From Candidatus Paracaedibacter acanthamoebae (GTDB taxonomy: Bacteria > Pseudomonadota > Alphaproteobacteria > Paracaedibacterales > Paracaedibacteraceae): a DNA stretch of 64,000 nt. Made by a program: the position numbers and the translations under genes. The number at the start of each line of letters is the position of its first letter. Positions within the stretch are counted from its first letter, which is position 1. The notes under the pieces are model-generated. The model saw only the letters and a list, made by a program, of their open reading frames with translations. It searched no databases and was not told the DNA's origin. Positions 36,524-45,470 of this stretch are shown piece after piece. Location: the NCBI RefSeq assembly GCF_000742835.1, contig NZ_CP008941.1, forward strand, positions 2,161,690 through 2,225,689, given 5' to 3'.

Positions 36524-37647
36524 GCTTTCTCCACAAAGTTGATATAAGCAGTTTCATACTCTTTCACAATGGTCGGTAAGGAAAACTTTGTCTCAATTCG
36601 CCGGCGGGCTTGCCCTCCTAATGAGTGTAACGTGTCGGGATGCTCAATGATTTTTAAGATAGCCTGGGCTAACGCTTGGGGATCGTTGGGTGGAACAACA
36701 ATTCCTGTCTCTCCCACCGCCAAGGCTGAATCTCCCACATCAGTCACGACGCAAGGAACACCACAGGCCATCGCTTCACCAACGACATTGGGAAACCCTT
36801 CTTGTAAGGAAGGAGAAACAAAAAGGTCAAGAGCCGGTAAGCAGTGTTCTGGATGGGTCAGTTGTCCTAATAATAGAACATGCTGTTGCAATTTATAGTG
36901 AGCAATGGTTTCTTGGAGCTGTGCGTTTTGATCATCGATTTGCTGTCCTGCCAAAATAAGCTTGGTCTGCGGATTTTTTTTATGAACAACGGCAAAAGCT
37001 TGGAGGAGATCTTTAAAGCCTTTGAGTTTATGAAACCTGGCAAAAAAGCCAATGGCAATATGGGTGTCCAAAAGCTGTAACCTTTGCCGATAGTCCAATC
37101 GAAAATCTGAATTTTCTTTAAATTTTTCGAGGTCAAATCCATTCGCAATTGTGATGGATTCTTTGGGTGTATATCCAATCAATTCATGCTGGTGGCGTGC
37201 CACAGTTGACACGTAAATAATTCCATCGGAAGAGGTGGATAAATAGCCCCCCAAGCGAATGATCCATTGGGTTAGACGGCGTTCAAAATTAAAATCATAT
37301 AAACTGGCGCGAATCCCAAACAATAATTTTGCTGGGCATCGTTTATGAGCCAACCAAGCAAAAATATTACCATGATACATCCACCCCTGAATTAAATGCG
37401 GCGCAAATTGTCCACAGTCCTTTAAAAAACGCCACAGGCTGATTATCGCTAATACAGGTCTATTTAACTGATAGGTATAAACCTTTATCCCCAATGAGTC
37501 GAATTCAGGCTTTAGATCATCGATAGTCGTTAGGCAAAAAATCCGAGGCTCAAAGCGATTGCGATCAATTGAACTTAGTAGTTTCAAAAGCATTCTTTCC
37601 GCTCCGCCGCGGCCCAAACCCGTTATGATAAATGCCAGTTTAATCAT
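36520..37647 (-). CDS. GT4 family glycosyltransferase
   Basis: This 375-residue GT-B enzyme has the N-terminal GLGRGGAERMLLKLL and the C-terminal donor site FVSPSLQEGFPNVVGEAMACGVPCVVTDVGD, typical of family GT4. It would add a sugar to a surface glycan; donor and linkage are unknown. Its ATG at 37647 overlaps the stop of a small frame upstream (ATGA) and its own stop overlaps zapE. A ribosome site is poor, which fits translational coupling. Confidence 0.85.
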   Translation of the reverse strand: MIKLAFIITGLGRGGAERMLLKLLSSIDRNRFEPRIFCLTTIDDLKPEFDSLGIKVYTYQLNRPVLAIISLWRFLKDCGQFAPHLIQGWMYHGNIFAWLAHKRCPAKLLFGIRASLYDFNFERRLTQWIIRLGGYLSTSSDGIIYVSTVARHQHELIGYTPKESITIANGFDLEKFKENSDFRLDYRQRLQLLDTHIAIGFFARFHKLKGFKDLLQAFAVVHKKNPQTKLILAGQQIDDQNAQLQETIAHYKLQQHVLLLGQLTHPEHCLPALDLFVSPSLQEGFPNVVGEAMACGVPCVVTDVGDSALAVGETGIVVPPNDPQALAQAILKIIEHPDTLHSLGGQARRRIETKFSLPTIVKEYETAYINFVEKA

Positions 37648-37802
37648 TGAGTATCTTCAATTTGTTTGAGGGCCATACTCAACCAAACGGAAGCTACAGT
37701 TTTAAGGTGATGATCTTTGGGATCCTGTCGAGCTAAAAATCTCCTTAGGGAGTGCCAACTCCCTGTGTCGTTTTTTAGCTCGCAATTATCCTCAAATCTC
37801 AT
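37644..37802 (-). CDS. Possible 52-residue protein coupled to the glycosyltransferase gene
   Basis: A minus-strand frame starts at ATG 37802, after an AAGG site. It reads MRFEDNCELKNDTGSWHSLR, later LARQDPKDHHLKTVASVWLS, and ends ALKQIEDTQ at a TGA that overlaps the glycosyltransferase ATG. The overlap supports real translation, but no family is recognised. An 18-codon palindrome lies within it, and 18 bases of its 3' end are repeated just upstream. It could also be a remnant. Confidence 0.45.
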   Translation of the reverse strand: MRFEDNCELKNDTGSWHSLRRFLARQDPKDHHLKTVASVWLSMALKQIEDTQ

Positions 37803-37835
37803 GCCTTAAATTCCTGCATCTTCAATTTGTTTGAG
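37653..37835. repeat. 18-bp direct repeats flanking a 54-nt palindrome
   Basis: Two perfect copies of ATCTTCAATTTGTTTGAG lie at 37653-37670 and 37818-37835. Between them, at 37729-37782, is a long hairpin: arms CGAGCTAAAAA / TTTTTAGCTCG and AGGGAGT / ACTCCCT, a GCCA loop, and one internal loop. The palindrome is 54 bases (18 codons) and sits inside a divergent region. It resembles a small palindromic element with a target duplication, or a terminator-like structure. Confidence 0.6.
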
Positions 37836-37894
37836 TATGAGTCTAACTCTATACTATATTAATGATAATAAAATAATAAGTGGATTAACAAGCT

Positions 37895-39817
37895 GTGTGT
37901 GGATTTTCTGGATTTTATCATAGTGCTGCGACTTATGATCGATTGGATGTACTGAAGGCCATGACTGGCTGTCTTGCGCATCGAGGACCTGATGGTGAGA
38001 GCCATTGGCTTGATGAGACAGGTATTTCCTTAGGCCATCGCCGTTTAGCCATTCTGGATCTTTCAGACAACGGTCGTCAGCCTATGCATAGTCATTCGGG
38101 CCGTCTGACCATTATTTTTAATGGTGAATGCTATAATTATCAAAAAATCCGTGCAGAATTAGACGCCGTTAGTCCCCGGCAATGGCGTGGCCAGAGTGAT
38201 ACAGAAGTTATTGTTGAAGCGATTGATTATTGGGGCCTTGACATAACGCTGAAAAAAATTATTGGTATGTTCGCTATTGCTGTATGGGATCACCATAAGC
38301 GCGAATTAATTTTGGCGCGCGATCGAATGGGTGAGAAACCTTTGTATTTCGGCTGGTCTAAAGGGGCTTTATTATTTGGAAGCGAATTAAAAGCTCTTAA
38401 AGCCCATCCTTGCTTTGAAGGCGGCTTGAATGCAGAGGCGGTCGATCAAATGATTCGCTATGGCTATGTGCCTTCCCATATGAGTATTTATCAAGCAATA
38501 ACAAAATTAACACCAGGGACTTATTTGCGGTTTGCTCAGGCTGATCTAAAAGCCAATCGGATCCCTCAGGAGCATTTTTATTGGCAATTAAGCAAGGTTG
38601 CTACTCAGTCATCCCACCAACGCTCCGATCAAGAGGTTGTTGATGGGCTGGAAGCTTTGTTAACCGATGCGATTGGCCAACAAATGGTAGCAGATGTCCC
38701 CTTGGGGGCTTTTTTGTCGGGTGGTGTCGACTCTTCAACCATCGTGGCTTTGATGCAAAAGCAATCCGCCCGGCCCGTGCAAACATTTTCTATTGGGTTT
38801 AATGAAGCGGGATTTAATGAGGCAGAGTACGCCAAGGCAGTGGCACAACATTTAAAGACAGACCATACGGAACTCTATGTGACCAACCAAGATGCTCTAA
38901 ATGTTATCCCCAACTTACCGTCAATTTATTGTGAACCCTTTGCTGATTCGTCGCAAATTCCCACTTATTTGGTGGCGCGCTTAGCCCGTCAGAAAGTGAC
39001 GGTATCCTTATCGGGAGATGCGGGGGATGAGTTATTTGCCGGCTATAATCGTTATTTATTGGTTGAGAAAATTTGGAATAGCATTCGGTGGCTGCCCCAA
39101 CCTCTCCGGCAATTGTTAGCTCAAATTCTGAAAATGATGCCTGTTCATGGGCTGAATAGATTGAGCCAAGCATCTCCCAAATTTCCGTCTCAATTGGGGG
39201 ATAAATTGCAAAAAGCGGCGGAAATTTTGCCCTTAGATCATTTTGCCATTTATAACTCCTTAACAAGCCATTGGAAATCCAAGGATTTGGTTACCCACAC
39301 CTCGAACGGTCGAGCCCCATTCTCATCCTCTATTGGCCAATCGAAAGGGGTGCCATCTTTTACTGAACAGATGATGTATCTGGATGCCTTAAGTTATTTA
39401 CCGGATGATATTTTGGTTAAAGTCGATCGGGCAGCGATGGCGAATGGCCTTGAAACCAGAGTCCCTTTGTTGGATCATAGAGTGGTTGAATATGCTTGGT
39501 CTTTACCGTTATCTCAGAAATTACGTCAGGGCCAAACCAAATGGCCATTACGGCAGGTTTTGTATCGCCATGTACCAAAGGAAATGATTGAGCGACCCAA
39601 ACAAGGTTTTGGTATTCCACTGGACCAGTGGTTGCGAGGGAGCTTAAAAGAATGGGCGAGTGACTTGTTATCGCCTGAAAGTCTGAATCAAAGTGACTAT
39701 TTGAATGCCGATTTTGTTCAGACAAAGTGGCAAGAGCATTTGTCTGGGGGGCGAAATTGGCAATATGGTTTGTGGAATATTTTAATGTTCCAGGCATGGT
39801 TAAGGGAAAATAATTAA
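37895..39817 (+). CDS. asnB: Glutamine-hydrolysing asparagine synthase
   Basis: This 640-residue protein has an N-terminal glutaminase domain that starts MCGFSGFYHS, so the nucleophile Cys2 is in place; this fixes the GTG start at 37895. RRLAILDLSDNGRQPM and NGECYNY are typical. The C-terminal synthetase domain has the PP-loop LSGGVDSST and LSGDAGDELFAGYNRY. It would convert aspartate to asparagine, though amidotransferases of this shape also modify surface sugars, and a glycosyltransferase is adjacent. The PRPP-synthetase-like gene follows after one base. Confidence 0.9.
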   Translation: MCGFSGFYHSAATYDRLDVLKAMTGCLAHRGPDGESHWLDETGISLGHRRLAILDLSDNGRQPMHSHSGRLTIIFNGECYNYQKIRAELDAVSPRQWRGQSDTEVIVEAIDYWGLDITLKKIIGMFAIAVWDHHKRELILARDRMGEKPLYFGWSKGALLFGSELKALKAHPCFEGGLNAEAVDQMIRYGYVPSHMSIYQAITKLTPGTYLRFAQADLKANRIPQEHFYWQLSKVATQSSHQRSDQEVVDGLEALLTDAIGQQMVADVPLGAFLSGGVDSSTIVALMQKQSARPVQTFSIGFNEAGFNEAEYAKAVAQHLKTDHTELYVTNQDALNVIPNLPSIYCEPFADSSQIPTYLVARLARQKVTVSLSGDAGDELFAGYNRYLLVEKIWNSIRWLPQPLRQLLAQILKMMPVHGLNRLSQASPKFPSQLGDKLQKAAEILPLDHFAIYNSLTSHWKSKDLVTHTSNGRAPFSSSIGQSKGVPSFTEQMMYLDALSYLPDDILVKVDRAAMANGLETRVPLLDHRVVEYAWSLPLSQKLRQGQTKWPLRQVLYRHVPKEMIERPKQGFGIPLDQWLRGSLKEWASDLLSPESLNQSDYLNADFVQTKWQEHLSGGRNWQYGLWNILMFQAWLRENN

Positions 39818-39818
39818 C

Positions 39819-40622
39819 ATGATTACTTATGTGACGCCATCGGCCATTCACCTTGCGGGCGAAACAGATCGTATTGTAGAGGTGTCTCTTTTTTGTGATG
39901 GCGCCTATGACATCAATCTGCCAGAAGAGATCCAAAATTGCCCCGTGCGATTGATCCATAATAATCGCAATCACGATGATTGGATTTTATTGTATTTATT
40001 AGTGGAAAAATTCGCTCACCGTCAGTGTCCTCTTCATTTGATGCTCCCTTATTTATCTTATGGACGCCAAACACCTGATTATCTGCAGACTCTTTTCAAA
40101 CCCTTGAATCATACAGCTATACAACAAATCGCCACCTTTGATTTACATCAAGATCGTGATGGTATTATTAATCTTTCAACAGCCGCCCTGCTTGCAGCTG
40201 ACATTAAAACACGTGGATTAGAGACAGCCCTTCTGATTTCCCCTGACCGAGGATCAATTAGCCGGGTAGAACGGCTGGCAACATTAACGGGGCAACAGGT
40301 TGTGGGCTTAGAGAAGGTTCGTTCTCATGACGGTGTAACGATTACATCATCCAGTGCTTTGTCTGCTGAGGGGAAATCCATTATTATTGATGATATGATT
40401 GATACAGGATCAACTCTTAAAGCGTGTATCCAGTATTTGCTCCGCCAAGGTTTCAAGGACGTCCATGTATATGCAACGCATGGTGTCTTGTCTTGGGGTA
40501 TTGGAGAGTGGGCAGAGGACTTAGCAAGTCTAACTTTTATTAACACATTACCGGCGGTTAGCGGTAATGATACGGTCCGGTGGTTGGATATAAGAGGAGA
40601 ATTGATTCATTATGCAAAATAA
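39819..40622 (+). CDS. Divergent ribose-phosphate pyrophosphokinase-like protein
   Basis: This 267-residue protein has the PRPP-synthetase layout. An N-terminal half contains YLSYGRQTPDYLQ and FDLHQDRDG. A C-terminal half carries the SPDRGSISRVE segment and the PRPP loop IIIDDMIDTGSTLK. It is about 45 residues shorter than standard PrsA. The catalytic loop is reduced to EKVRSHDG but still has Lys and Arg. It may be a true but divergent PRPP synthetase or a related phosphoribosyltransferase. It begins one base after asnB and overlaps the DUF983 gene. Confidence 0.75.
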   Translation: MITYVTPSAIHLAGETDRIVEVSLFCDGAYDINLPEEIQNCPVRLIHNNRNHDDWILLYLLVEKFAHRQCPLHLMLPYLSYGRQTPDYLQTLFKPLNHTAIQQIATFDLHQDRDGIINLSTAALLAADIKTRGLETALLISPDRGSISRVERLATLTGQQVVGLEKVRSHDGVTITSSSALSAEGKSIIIDDMIDTGSTLKACIQYLLRQGFKDVHVYATHGVLSWGIGEWAEDLASLTFINTLPAVSGNDTVRWLDIRGELIHYAK

Positions 40623-40974
40623 GCCGCCCCTTTCCACACTTTTAAAGTGGGGTTTGTGTCGTCGTTGTCCCGTTTGTGGAACCCCTGGTATGTTTCAAGG
40701 ATATTTGAAAATCTCAGATCGATGTTCTACTTGCCATTTAGATTTTGATCAAATTCGCTCGGATGATGCGCCCGCTTATTTTACCATTGCTATTGTGGGG
40801 CATGTTTTACTGCCGATTATTTCTTATGTTGAATATCGTTATAGTCTCTCTTTAACAACCCATTTAATCGTTTGGCCGCCGCTCATTACAGGGATGACAC
40901 TTGGATTATTGCCATATCTTAAAGGATTGATGATGGCTGTCATGTGGCTGGTCAAAGTCAAACCGAACGCTTAG
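40612..40974 (+). CDS. DUF983 family membrane protein
   Basis: This 120-residue protein has the DUF983 pattern: a cysteine pair motif (CRRCPVCG) and a second one (CSTCHLDF), both zinc-ribbon-like, then two membrane helices. The start overlaps the previous gene by 11 bases. Function is unknown; DUF983 genes are often linked to cytochrome oxidase biogenesis in alphaproteobacteria, but nothing of that kind is adjacent here. It overlaps the convergent mutY gene at its 3' end. Confidence 0.85.
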   Translation: MQNKPPLSTLLKWGLCRRCPVCGTPGMFQGYLKISDRCSTCHLDFDQIRSDDAPAYFTIAIVGHVLLPIISYVEYRYSLSLTTHLIVWPPLITGMTLGLLPYLKGLMMAVMWLVKVKPNA

Positions 40975-42005
40975 TTTCCTAGATTTAAGCATGTTTTGAT
41001 TACCTTTTTCATAAGAGTGGGAATAGGATAATCTTCAAAATTTTGGGGTTTGACTTTAAAGACATTCGACTGGTTAACATCTTTGGTAATAAAGGATTCA
41101 ATAATTAAATGAAAATGGGTAAAAGTATGTTTGATTGTTTTCGGAATTTTAATCCACTCTGGCTCAACGGAGGGCAGTGAAGAAGGATCATCCACCCACT
41201 CAGAGGTTGGCAGTCCTACCATATTAGCCAGTACCCCTGTTTCTGGGCGTCGCTTTAAAGATACAAATCCTTCCTCATCTTGGCACCAGAAGGCGTAAGC
41301 ATAGCGGGTGGGTTTAAACGGCTTTGGCTTGGAGAAGGGAATGAGATGTTGCTGATTTGTTTTATGGCTTTGACAGTGGGATGCTAAAGGGCATTCGCCA
41401 CAAAGCGGATTTTTGGGTTTACAAACAGTGGCCCCTAAATCCATTAAGCCTTGAGCAAAATCCCCCGCCCGAGTCGGTTTCAAGGGGGTGACCAAGTTAA
41501 AAATACTATTTTTTAAATCGGGTAGTGGTGTCTTCATAGCCAGAAGTCTTGCTATAACACGCGTGATATTCCCGTCGACCGGAATAAGAGGGCAGTCATA
41601 AGCAATGGCGGCAATAGAGGCCGCCGTGTAAGATCCAATGCCTGGTAATCTAATAAGCTCATTTGGGGCTTGGGGGATGGCACCCCCATGCTGTTGCGCT
41701 ATCATTGCTATACAGGCATGCAGATTACGGGCACGACTATAATACCCCAGTCCTTGCCATTGATGATACAGCTCCTCTTGGTCCGCCTGTGCGAGGTCTT
41801 GTAAGGTGGGCCAGCGAGCTATAAAACGATTAAAATAATCAATGACCGTTACGACAGTGGTCTGTTGCAACATCACTTCGCTGAGTAAAACATAATAAGG
41901 GTTTGGCTGCTTACCGGGAAGGGCCCGCCATGGCAGCTGGCGTTGATAGGTGTCATACCATTGGAGTAAACGGCTATGAACTGCCTGGAATTTACTCTTT
42001 TCCAC
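40971..42005 (-). CDS. mutY: A/G-specific adenine DNA glycosylase
   Basis: This 344-residue MutY removes adenine mispaired with 8-oxoguanine. The helix-hairpin-helix LPGIGSYTAASIAAIA and the catalytic VDGN segment are present, as is the Fe-S cluster (CKPKNPLCGECPLASHC, spacing C-x6-C-x2-C-x5-C). A C-terminal MutT-like recognition domain follows. Its start overlaps the 3' end of the ABC binding-protein gene by 14 bases. Confidence 0.95.
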   Translation of the reverse strand: MEKSKFQAVHSRLLQWYDTYQRQLPWRALPGKQPNPYYVLLSEVMLQQTTVVTVIDYFNRFIARWPTLQDLAQADQEELYHQWQGLGYYSRARNLHACIAMIAQQHGGAIPQAPNELIRLPGIGSYTAASIAAIAYDCPLIPVDGNITRVIARLLAMKTPLPDLKNSIFNLVTPLKPTRAGDFAQGLMDLGATVCKPKNPLCGECPLASHCQSHKTNQQHLIPFSKPKPFKPTRYAYAFWCQDEEGFVSLKRRPETGVLANMVGLPTSEWVDDPSSLPSVEPEWIKIPKTIKHTFTHFHLIIESFITKDVNQSNVFKVKPQNFEDYPIPTLMKKVIKTCLNLGN

Positions 42006-42981
42006 TGATAACCTTTACTTTGTCAGCTAAAGCCGCCGGAATTGTCATCTTGAGATGATCTAAGGTGGGTGTGTTGACAACAATCTCGGAGGCTATGTTA
42101 TGGGTGACAGGATATAGTGAGGTTGGTTGGCCCGATAAAATGCCAGCCACAACCTCAGCTGTTTTTATGCCCATCGCTAAACGATCATAAGCAACTGCAG
42201 CCATGGCCCCATCTTTAACCGATTCGGAGTCATTGGCGAATAAGGGGATTTGATTTTGTAAAGCTATATGAGCGACGGATGCTGCCGCTGCCATGGTTGT
42301 ATTGTCATTGGGGAAAAACAAAGCATCCACTTTACCGAGAAGGCTTCTCGTTACCTCGGCCGCTTCTGCTGTTGAACTAACTGTACCGCGAACAAAGGTA
42401 ATACCGCGAGCGTTCGCTTCTTTTTCCATCGATTGCAAAAAGGCGACAGAATTTGCTTCGGATGGATTAAAAAGGACCCCCAATTTTTTAAGATGAGGCA
42501 CAAAGGCCGTTATCATTTCCAATTGAGGTTCAGCGGGCATAAAGTCACTAATGCCTGTTACGCCGTCATCTGTGCGAGTATAAGAGGGGACAAGTTTGGC
42601 TGCTATGGGATCTGTTACAGCTGAAAATATAAGGGGGATCTTAGCTTCTTGAGCAGGCTTCATCAAAAGCTGAGCACTGGTTGTCGACAAAGCCACAATA
42701 ACAGCGGGTTTTAGAGCAATAAATTTCTTCGTAATTTGGGCTGAGATTGCTGTATTACCATTGGCATTATCATAAATAATTTTAACGGTTTTACCATCTA
42801 CGTACCCTTGTTTCTCCAGACCCTTGACAAGACCGGTTCTGACTGTATCCAATGTCTTATGGCTGATAATTTGTGTAATTGCCACAATGGGCAAATCATG
42901 TGAACGGTTAGGATTGAAAAATTTAAATACAATAAAAGTTGATGCGGCTAGGACCGCACCATAACGAATCAATTTAGACAT
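41992..42981 (-). CDS. ABC transporter substrate-binding protein, PF04392 type
   Basis: This 329-residue protein has an N-terminal hydrophobic anchor or signal (AVLAASTFIVFKFF) and the ABC_sub_bind pattern: DTVRTGLVKGLEKQGYVDGK, VALSTTSAQLLM, PLIFSAVTDPIAAKLV and LFFPNDNTTMAAA. Relatives bind tryptophan or other small ligands. No permease or ATPase gene is adjacent, so it is an orphan here and may work with a distant transporter. It overlaps mutY by 14 bases. Confidence 0.8.
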   Translation of the reverse strand: MSKLIRYGAVLAASTFIVFKFFNPNRSHDLPIVAITQIISHKTLDTVRTGLVKGLEKQGYVDGKTVKIIYDNANGNTAISAQITKKFIALKPAVIVALSTTSAQLLMKPAQEAKIPLIFSAVTDPIAAKLVPSYTRTDDGVTGISDFMPAEPQLEMITAFVPHLKKLGVLFNPSEANSVAFLQSMEKEANARGITFVRGTVSSTAEAAEVTRSLLGKVDALFFPNDNTTMAAAASVAHIALQNQIPLFANDSESVKDGAMAAVAYDRLAMGIKTAEVVAGILSGQPTSLYPVTHNIASEIVVNTPTLDHLKMTIPAALADKVKVISGKE

Positions 42982-42990
42982 TCGGTTTCT

Positions 42991-43371
42991 CTAGGATGAT
43001 TTATCTTCTGTTTGTTCATCAGACAGCTCATCCAATTCTCCCAGCATGTTTGCTGAAGCAAGGGACAAATAGCTGCCGATATGTTTGCCATCAATTATTA
43101 TTTGTGGAACAGTCCGCTTCCCTGTCAGCTGCTCCATTTCATCAATAAGTTTTTTATTACCTTGAACGCTAATCTCTTTAAAGGGAATATTGCGTTCTTT
43201 TAGGATTTCTTTAGCGCTGGTACACCAGCTACACTGATCAGAAGAATAGACGACAACCTCATGCTTTTTTTTAGCAGGCGCTTCTTGCGCGGGCGTGTCG
43301 AGCTTTTTTGCGTTGGTTGCTGCTAAAACGGCGGTTGACATTACTAAGACTGATAGAATAAACTTTTTCAT
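42991..43371 (-). CDS. Exported glutaredoxin-like protein
   Basis: This 126-residue protein has a signal peptide (KKFILSVLVMSTAVLAATNA), a Lys/Ala/Pro-rich linker and a complete glutaredoxin domain: VVYSSDQCSWCTSAKEIL with CSWC, RTVPQIIIDGKHIGSY, and an acidic tail. Export of a glutaredoxin to the periplasm is unusual; it might reduce or isomerise disulphides there. The ATG at 43371 is preferred over an upstream in-frame GTG at 43377. It is 10 bases from the binding-protein gene, so the two may share an operon with mutY. Confidence 0.8.
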   Translation of the reverse strand: MKKFILSVLVMSTAVLAATNAKKLDTPAQEAPAKKKHEVVVYSSDQCSWCTSAKEILKERNIPFKEISVQGNKKLIDEMEQLTGKRTVPQIIIDGKHIGSYLSLASANMLGELDELSDEQTEDKSS

Positions 43372-43416
43372 GGCCACGCATCCTTATAAATAACCCTATA
43401 AACATAGATTAATCCT

Positions 43417-44157
43417 TTGGTGATTGCAATAAAAGAGCAAATTAAAAAGGTTTATCACCTAGCGCTCAATATTTTACTTCCACCTCGCTGTTCAGGGTGT
43501 GGCAATCCCACAATTGGCATCCATATATTTTGTGGAAAATGTTGGTCCAAGGTTCACTTTATTCAAAAGCCCTGTTGCCATCACTGTGGGATGCCTATGC
43601 CCTATGATATAGGTTCCCCTACCTGTGTCACCTGTTTAACTGTCGCACCTCCTTTTGAGGCGGGGCGATCAGCCACCCGTTACGACGGCATGGTCAGAGA
43701 TATTATTTTAAAGCTTAAACACTGCGATGCAACCTATTTACCGCCCAGTTTGGCCGGCTGGATGGCCCAAGCCGGACAAGATTTTTGGGACAAGACGGAT
43801 TATATCATTCCCGTCCCTCTGCATCGATGGCGGTTGATGCGACGTCGTTATAATCAAGCAACTCTGTTAGCCAGAGCTTTAAGTCAACGGCTTAACCTTC
43901 CTCTTTTAACAAATATTCTCATCCGTTCCAAATTGACAGAGTCTCAGGGACGTAAGACGCGTCAGGAACGCCGTAAAAACGTCCAAGCTGCATTTGCCAT
44001 ACAGGATCCTAAGGGGTTATTGACGGGTAAGCATATTGCTCTAATTGATGATGTATGGACTACAGGCGCTACGCTAGAGGCTTGTACGACAGCTTTAAAA
44101 AAGGGGGGTGTTGAAAAAGTTTATGTATTAACGTTGAGTCGCGTCGTGAAAGAGTAA
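43417..44157 (+). CDS. ComF/GntX-type phosphoribosyltransferase-like protein
   Basis: This 246-residue ComF-family protein has N-terminal zinc-finger pairs (PRCSGCGNP, CGKC, CCHHCG, CVTC). The C-terminal PRTase domain has IALIDDVWTTGATLEAC and VPLHRWRLMRRRYNQA. ComFC homologues function in DNA uptake, and GntX in gluconate metabolism; the role here is undetermined. The start is a TTG or GTG at 43417-43420. It is followed after 33 bases by grxC. Confidence 0.85.
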   Translation: MVIAIKEQIKKVYHLALNILLPPRCSGCGNPTIGIHIFCGKCWSKVHFIQKPCCHHCGMPMPYDIGSPTCVTCLTVAPPFEAGRSATRYDGMVRDIILKLKHCDATYLPPSLAGWMAQAGQDFWDKTDYIIPVPLHRWRLMRRRYNQATLLARALSQRLNLPLLTNILIRSKLTESQGRKTRQERRKNVQAAFAIQDPKGLLTGKHIALIDDVWTTGATLEACTTALKKGGVEKVYVLTLSRVVKE

Positions 44158-44190
44158 GACTTATAAATAAATTCTTAAAGGAGAAGAAAT

Positions 44191-44454
44191 ATGGTCAATA
44201 TCGTTATCTATACAACTCGCGTCTGTCCTTACTGTGTTAAGGCTAAGTCATTGCTAACAAGAAAGGGGATAGAATTTCAAGAAATTGATGTTTCTGATGA
44301 TGACTCACTCCGTGTTTCTATGATTGCCAAAGCAGGGGGGCGCAGAACGGTACCCCAAATTTTTATCGGGGAAACCCATGTTGGGGGCTGTGATGATCTG
44401 TATGCCTTAGAGGCCGCTGGTCAATTGGATGCATTATTGTGTTCTGTAAAGTGA
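44191..44454 (+). CDS. grxC: Glutaredoxin 3
   Basis: This 87-residue cytosolic glutaredoxin has the CPYC active site (TRVCPYCVKAK), RRTVPQIFIG with the cis-Pro, and the GGCDDLYALEAAGQLD motif. It reduces disulphides with glutathione. The ATG follows an AAAGGAG site. It sits downstream of comF, a pairing common in alphaproteobacteria, and a strong terminator follows at 44488-44517. Confidence 0.93.
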   Translation: MVNIVIYTTRVCPYCVKAKSLLTRKGIEFQEIDVSDDDSLRVSMIAKAGGRRTVPQIFIGETHVGGCDDLYALEAAGQLDALLCSVK

Positions 44455-44487
44455 CGTTGGGTGAGATTTAAAACTTATGGTTATTAA

Positions 44488-44517
44488 AAAAGCCCCCAGT
44501 TGGGGGCTTTCTTTTTT
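44488..44517 (+). terminator. Bidirectional Rho-independent terminator
   Basis: AAAGCCCCC and GGGGGCTTT pair over the loop AGTT, followed by CTTTTTT on the plus strand and by TTTTTT on the minus strand. It ends the comF-grxC transcript and also that of the convergent outer-membrane gene at 44533. Confidence 0.9.
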
Positions 44518-44532
44518 AAAATCAGCAACCGA

Positions 44533-45177
44533 CTAGAAGTGGTAGCTAACTTTTGCTAGAACTGCGTGTGAATCTTGCTTAAGCTCACTTTTGCTACCAT
44601 CAGCATACTTCCAAGTGCGCTTTTTCTCAAATGCATAACGATATTCTACACCTGCAGAGATATTTGCTGCAACTTTAGCTTTAATTCCGGCGCCTATTAC
44701 TGGTGCTAACCTTGTTTTCTCTAATTTGTAGATAACACTATTGTCGTCAGTATCTAAAGCTTTAAGTTTCTTATGATATGCGCGAACCCCAACTAATCCA
44801 TAAACGGCTGCATTGTTACAAATATTATATCCAAGACGTGCATTAAGTTCAGAAGACCAGGTATACTTAAGTGTTTCCTTAATTCCTTCTTCTTGATCCG
44901 TATGTGTTTTCTTACCACTGAAAAGCATGGCATCTAGCCCTAGACCCCAATAGAAAGCATTAGGAGCAGAACGATCATAATCAAAATGAATTCCATAAGT
45001 ACCAAATGTTTTATTTAGTTTTTCTTTTTGAGTAGTTCCATTATCTTTATGATTCCATCTATTTTGGGAAGAAAAAGAACCAGCAGTTATACCAGCTGAG
45101 TAACCATTAAAGACAGCAGCTTGGGATGCTGATAGAGTTGCGGCAGCAACAACAGCAGAAGCGATAATTTTTTTCAT
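44533..45177 (-). CDS. Outer-membrane beta-barrel protein
   Basis: This 214-residue protein has a signal peptide (AVVAAATLSASQA). It then has alternating hydrophobic strands with aromatic girdles, such as FNGYSAGITAG, YWGLGLDAML and LNARLGYNICNNAAVYGLVGV. It ends in VSYHF, where the final Phe fits the outer-membrane insertion signal. The shape resembles eight-stranded OmpW/OmpX/Omp25-type porin-like proteins. Function is unknown; surface adhesion or immune-related roles are possible. It is followed by a bidirectional terminator. Confidence 0.82.
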   Translation of the reverse strand: MKKIIASAVVAAATLSASQAAVFNGYSAGITAGSFSSQNRWNHKDNGTTQKEKLNKTFGTYGIHFDYDRSAPNAFYWGLGLDAMLFSGKKTHTDQEEGIKETLKYTWSSELNARLGYNICNNAAVYGLVGVRAYHKKLKALDTDDNSVIYKLEKTRLAPVIGAGIKAKVAANISAGVEYRYAFEKKRTWKYADGSKSELKQDSHAVLAKVSYHF

Positions 45178-45470
45178 TTTATAAATCCTTAATTTGATTT
45201 GATAAATTAATTTTACACTCAGACATTTAGCATGCTATTCTTCAAATCAACTAAAAAAACTATCACTGCAAAATAATAACTTAAATTTGTGTGTTTTTGA
45301 AAGCACATGAATTTTACTAAAATTATTCTTATACGGGGCGGTCTATACAATGATTAGTATGGTCGTGACCTTTTCTAGAATCATAAAATATTTAGATTTC
45401 GTCAAGTTTGTTAAAGTAAAAATCCAATTGTTGTAAGATTCTTTCAAAAATAAAAGGGGGATCTTTAATT

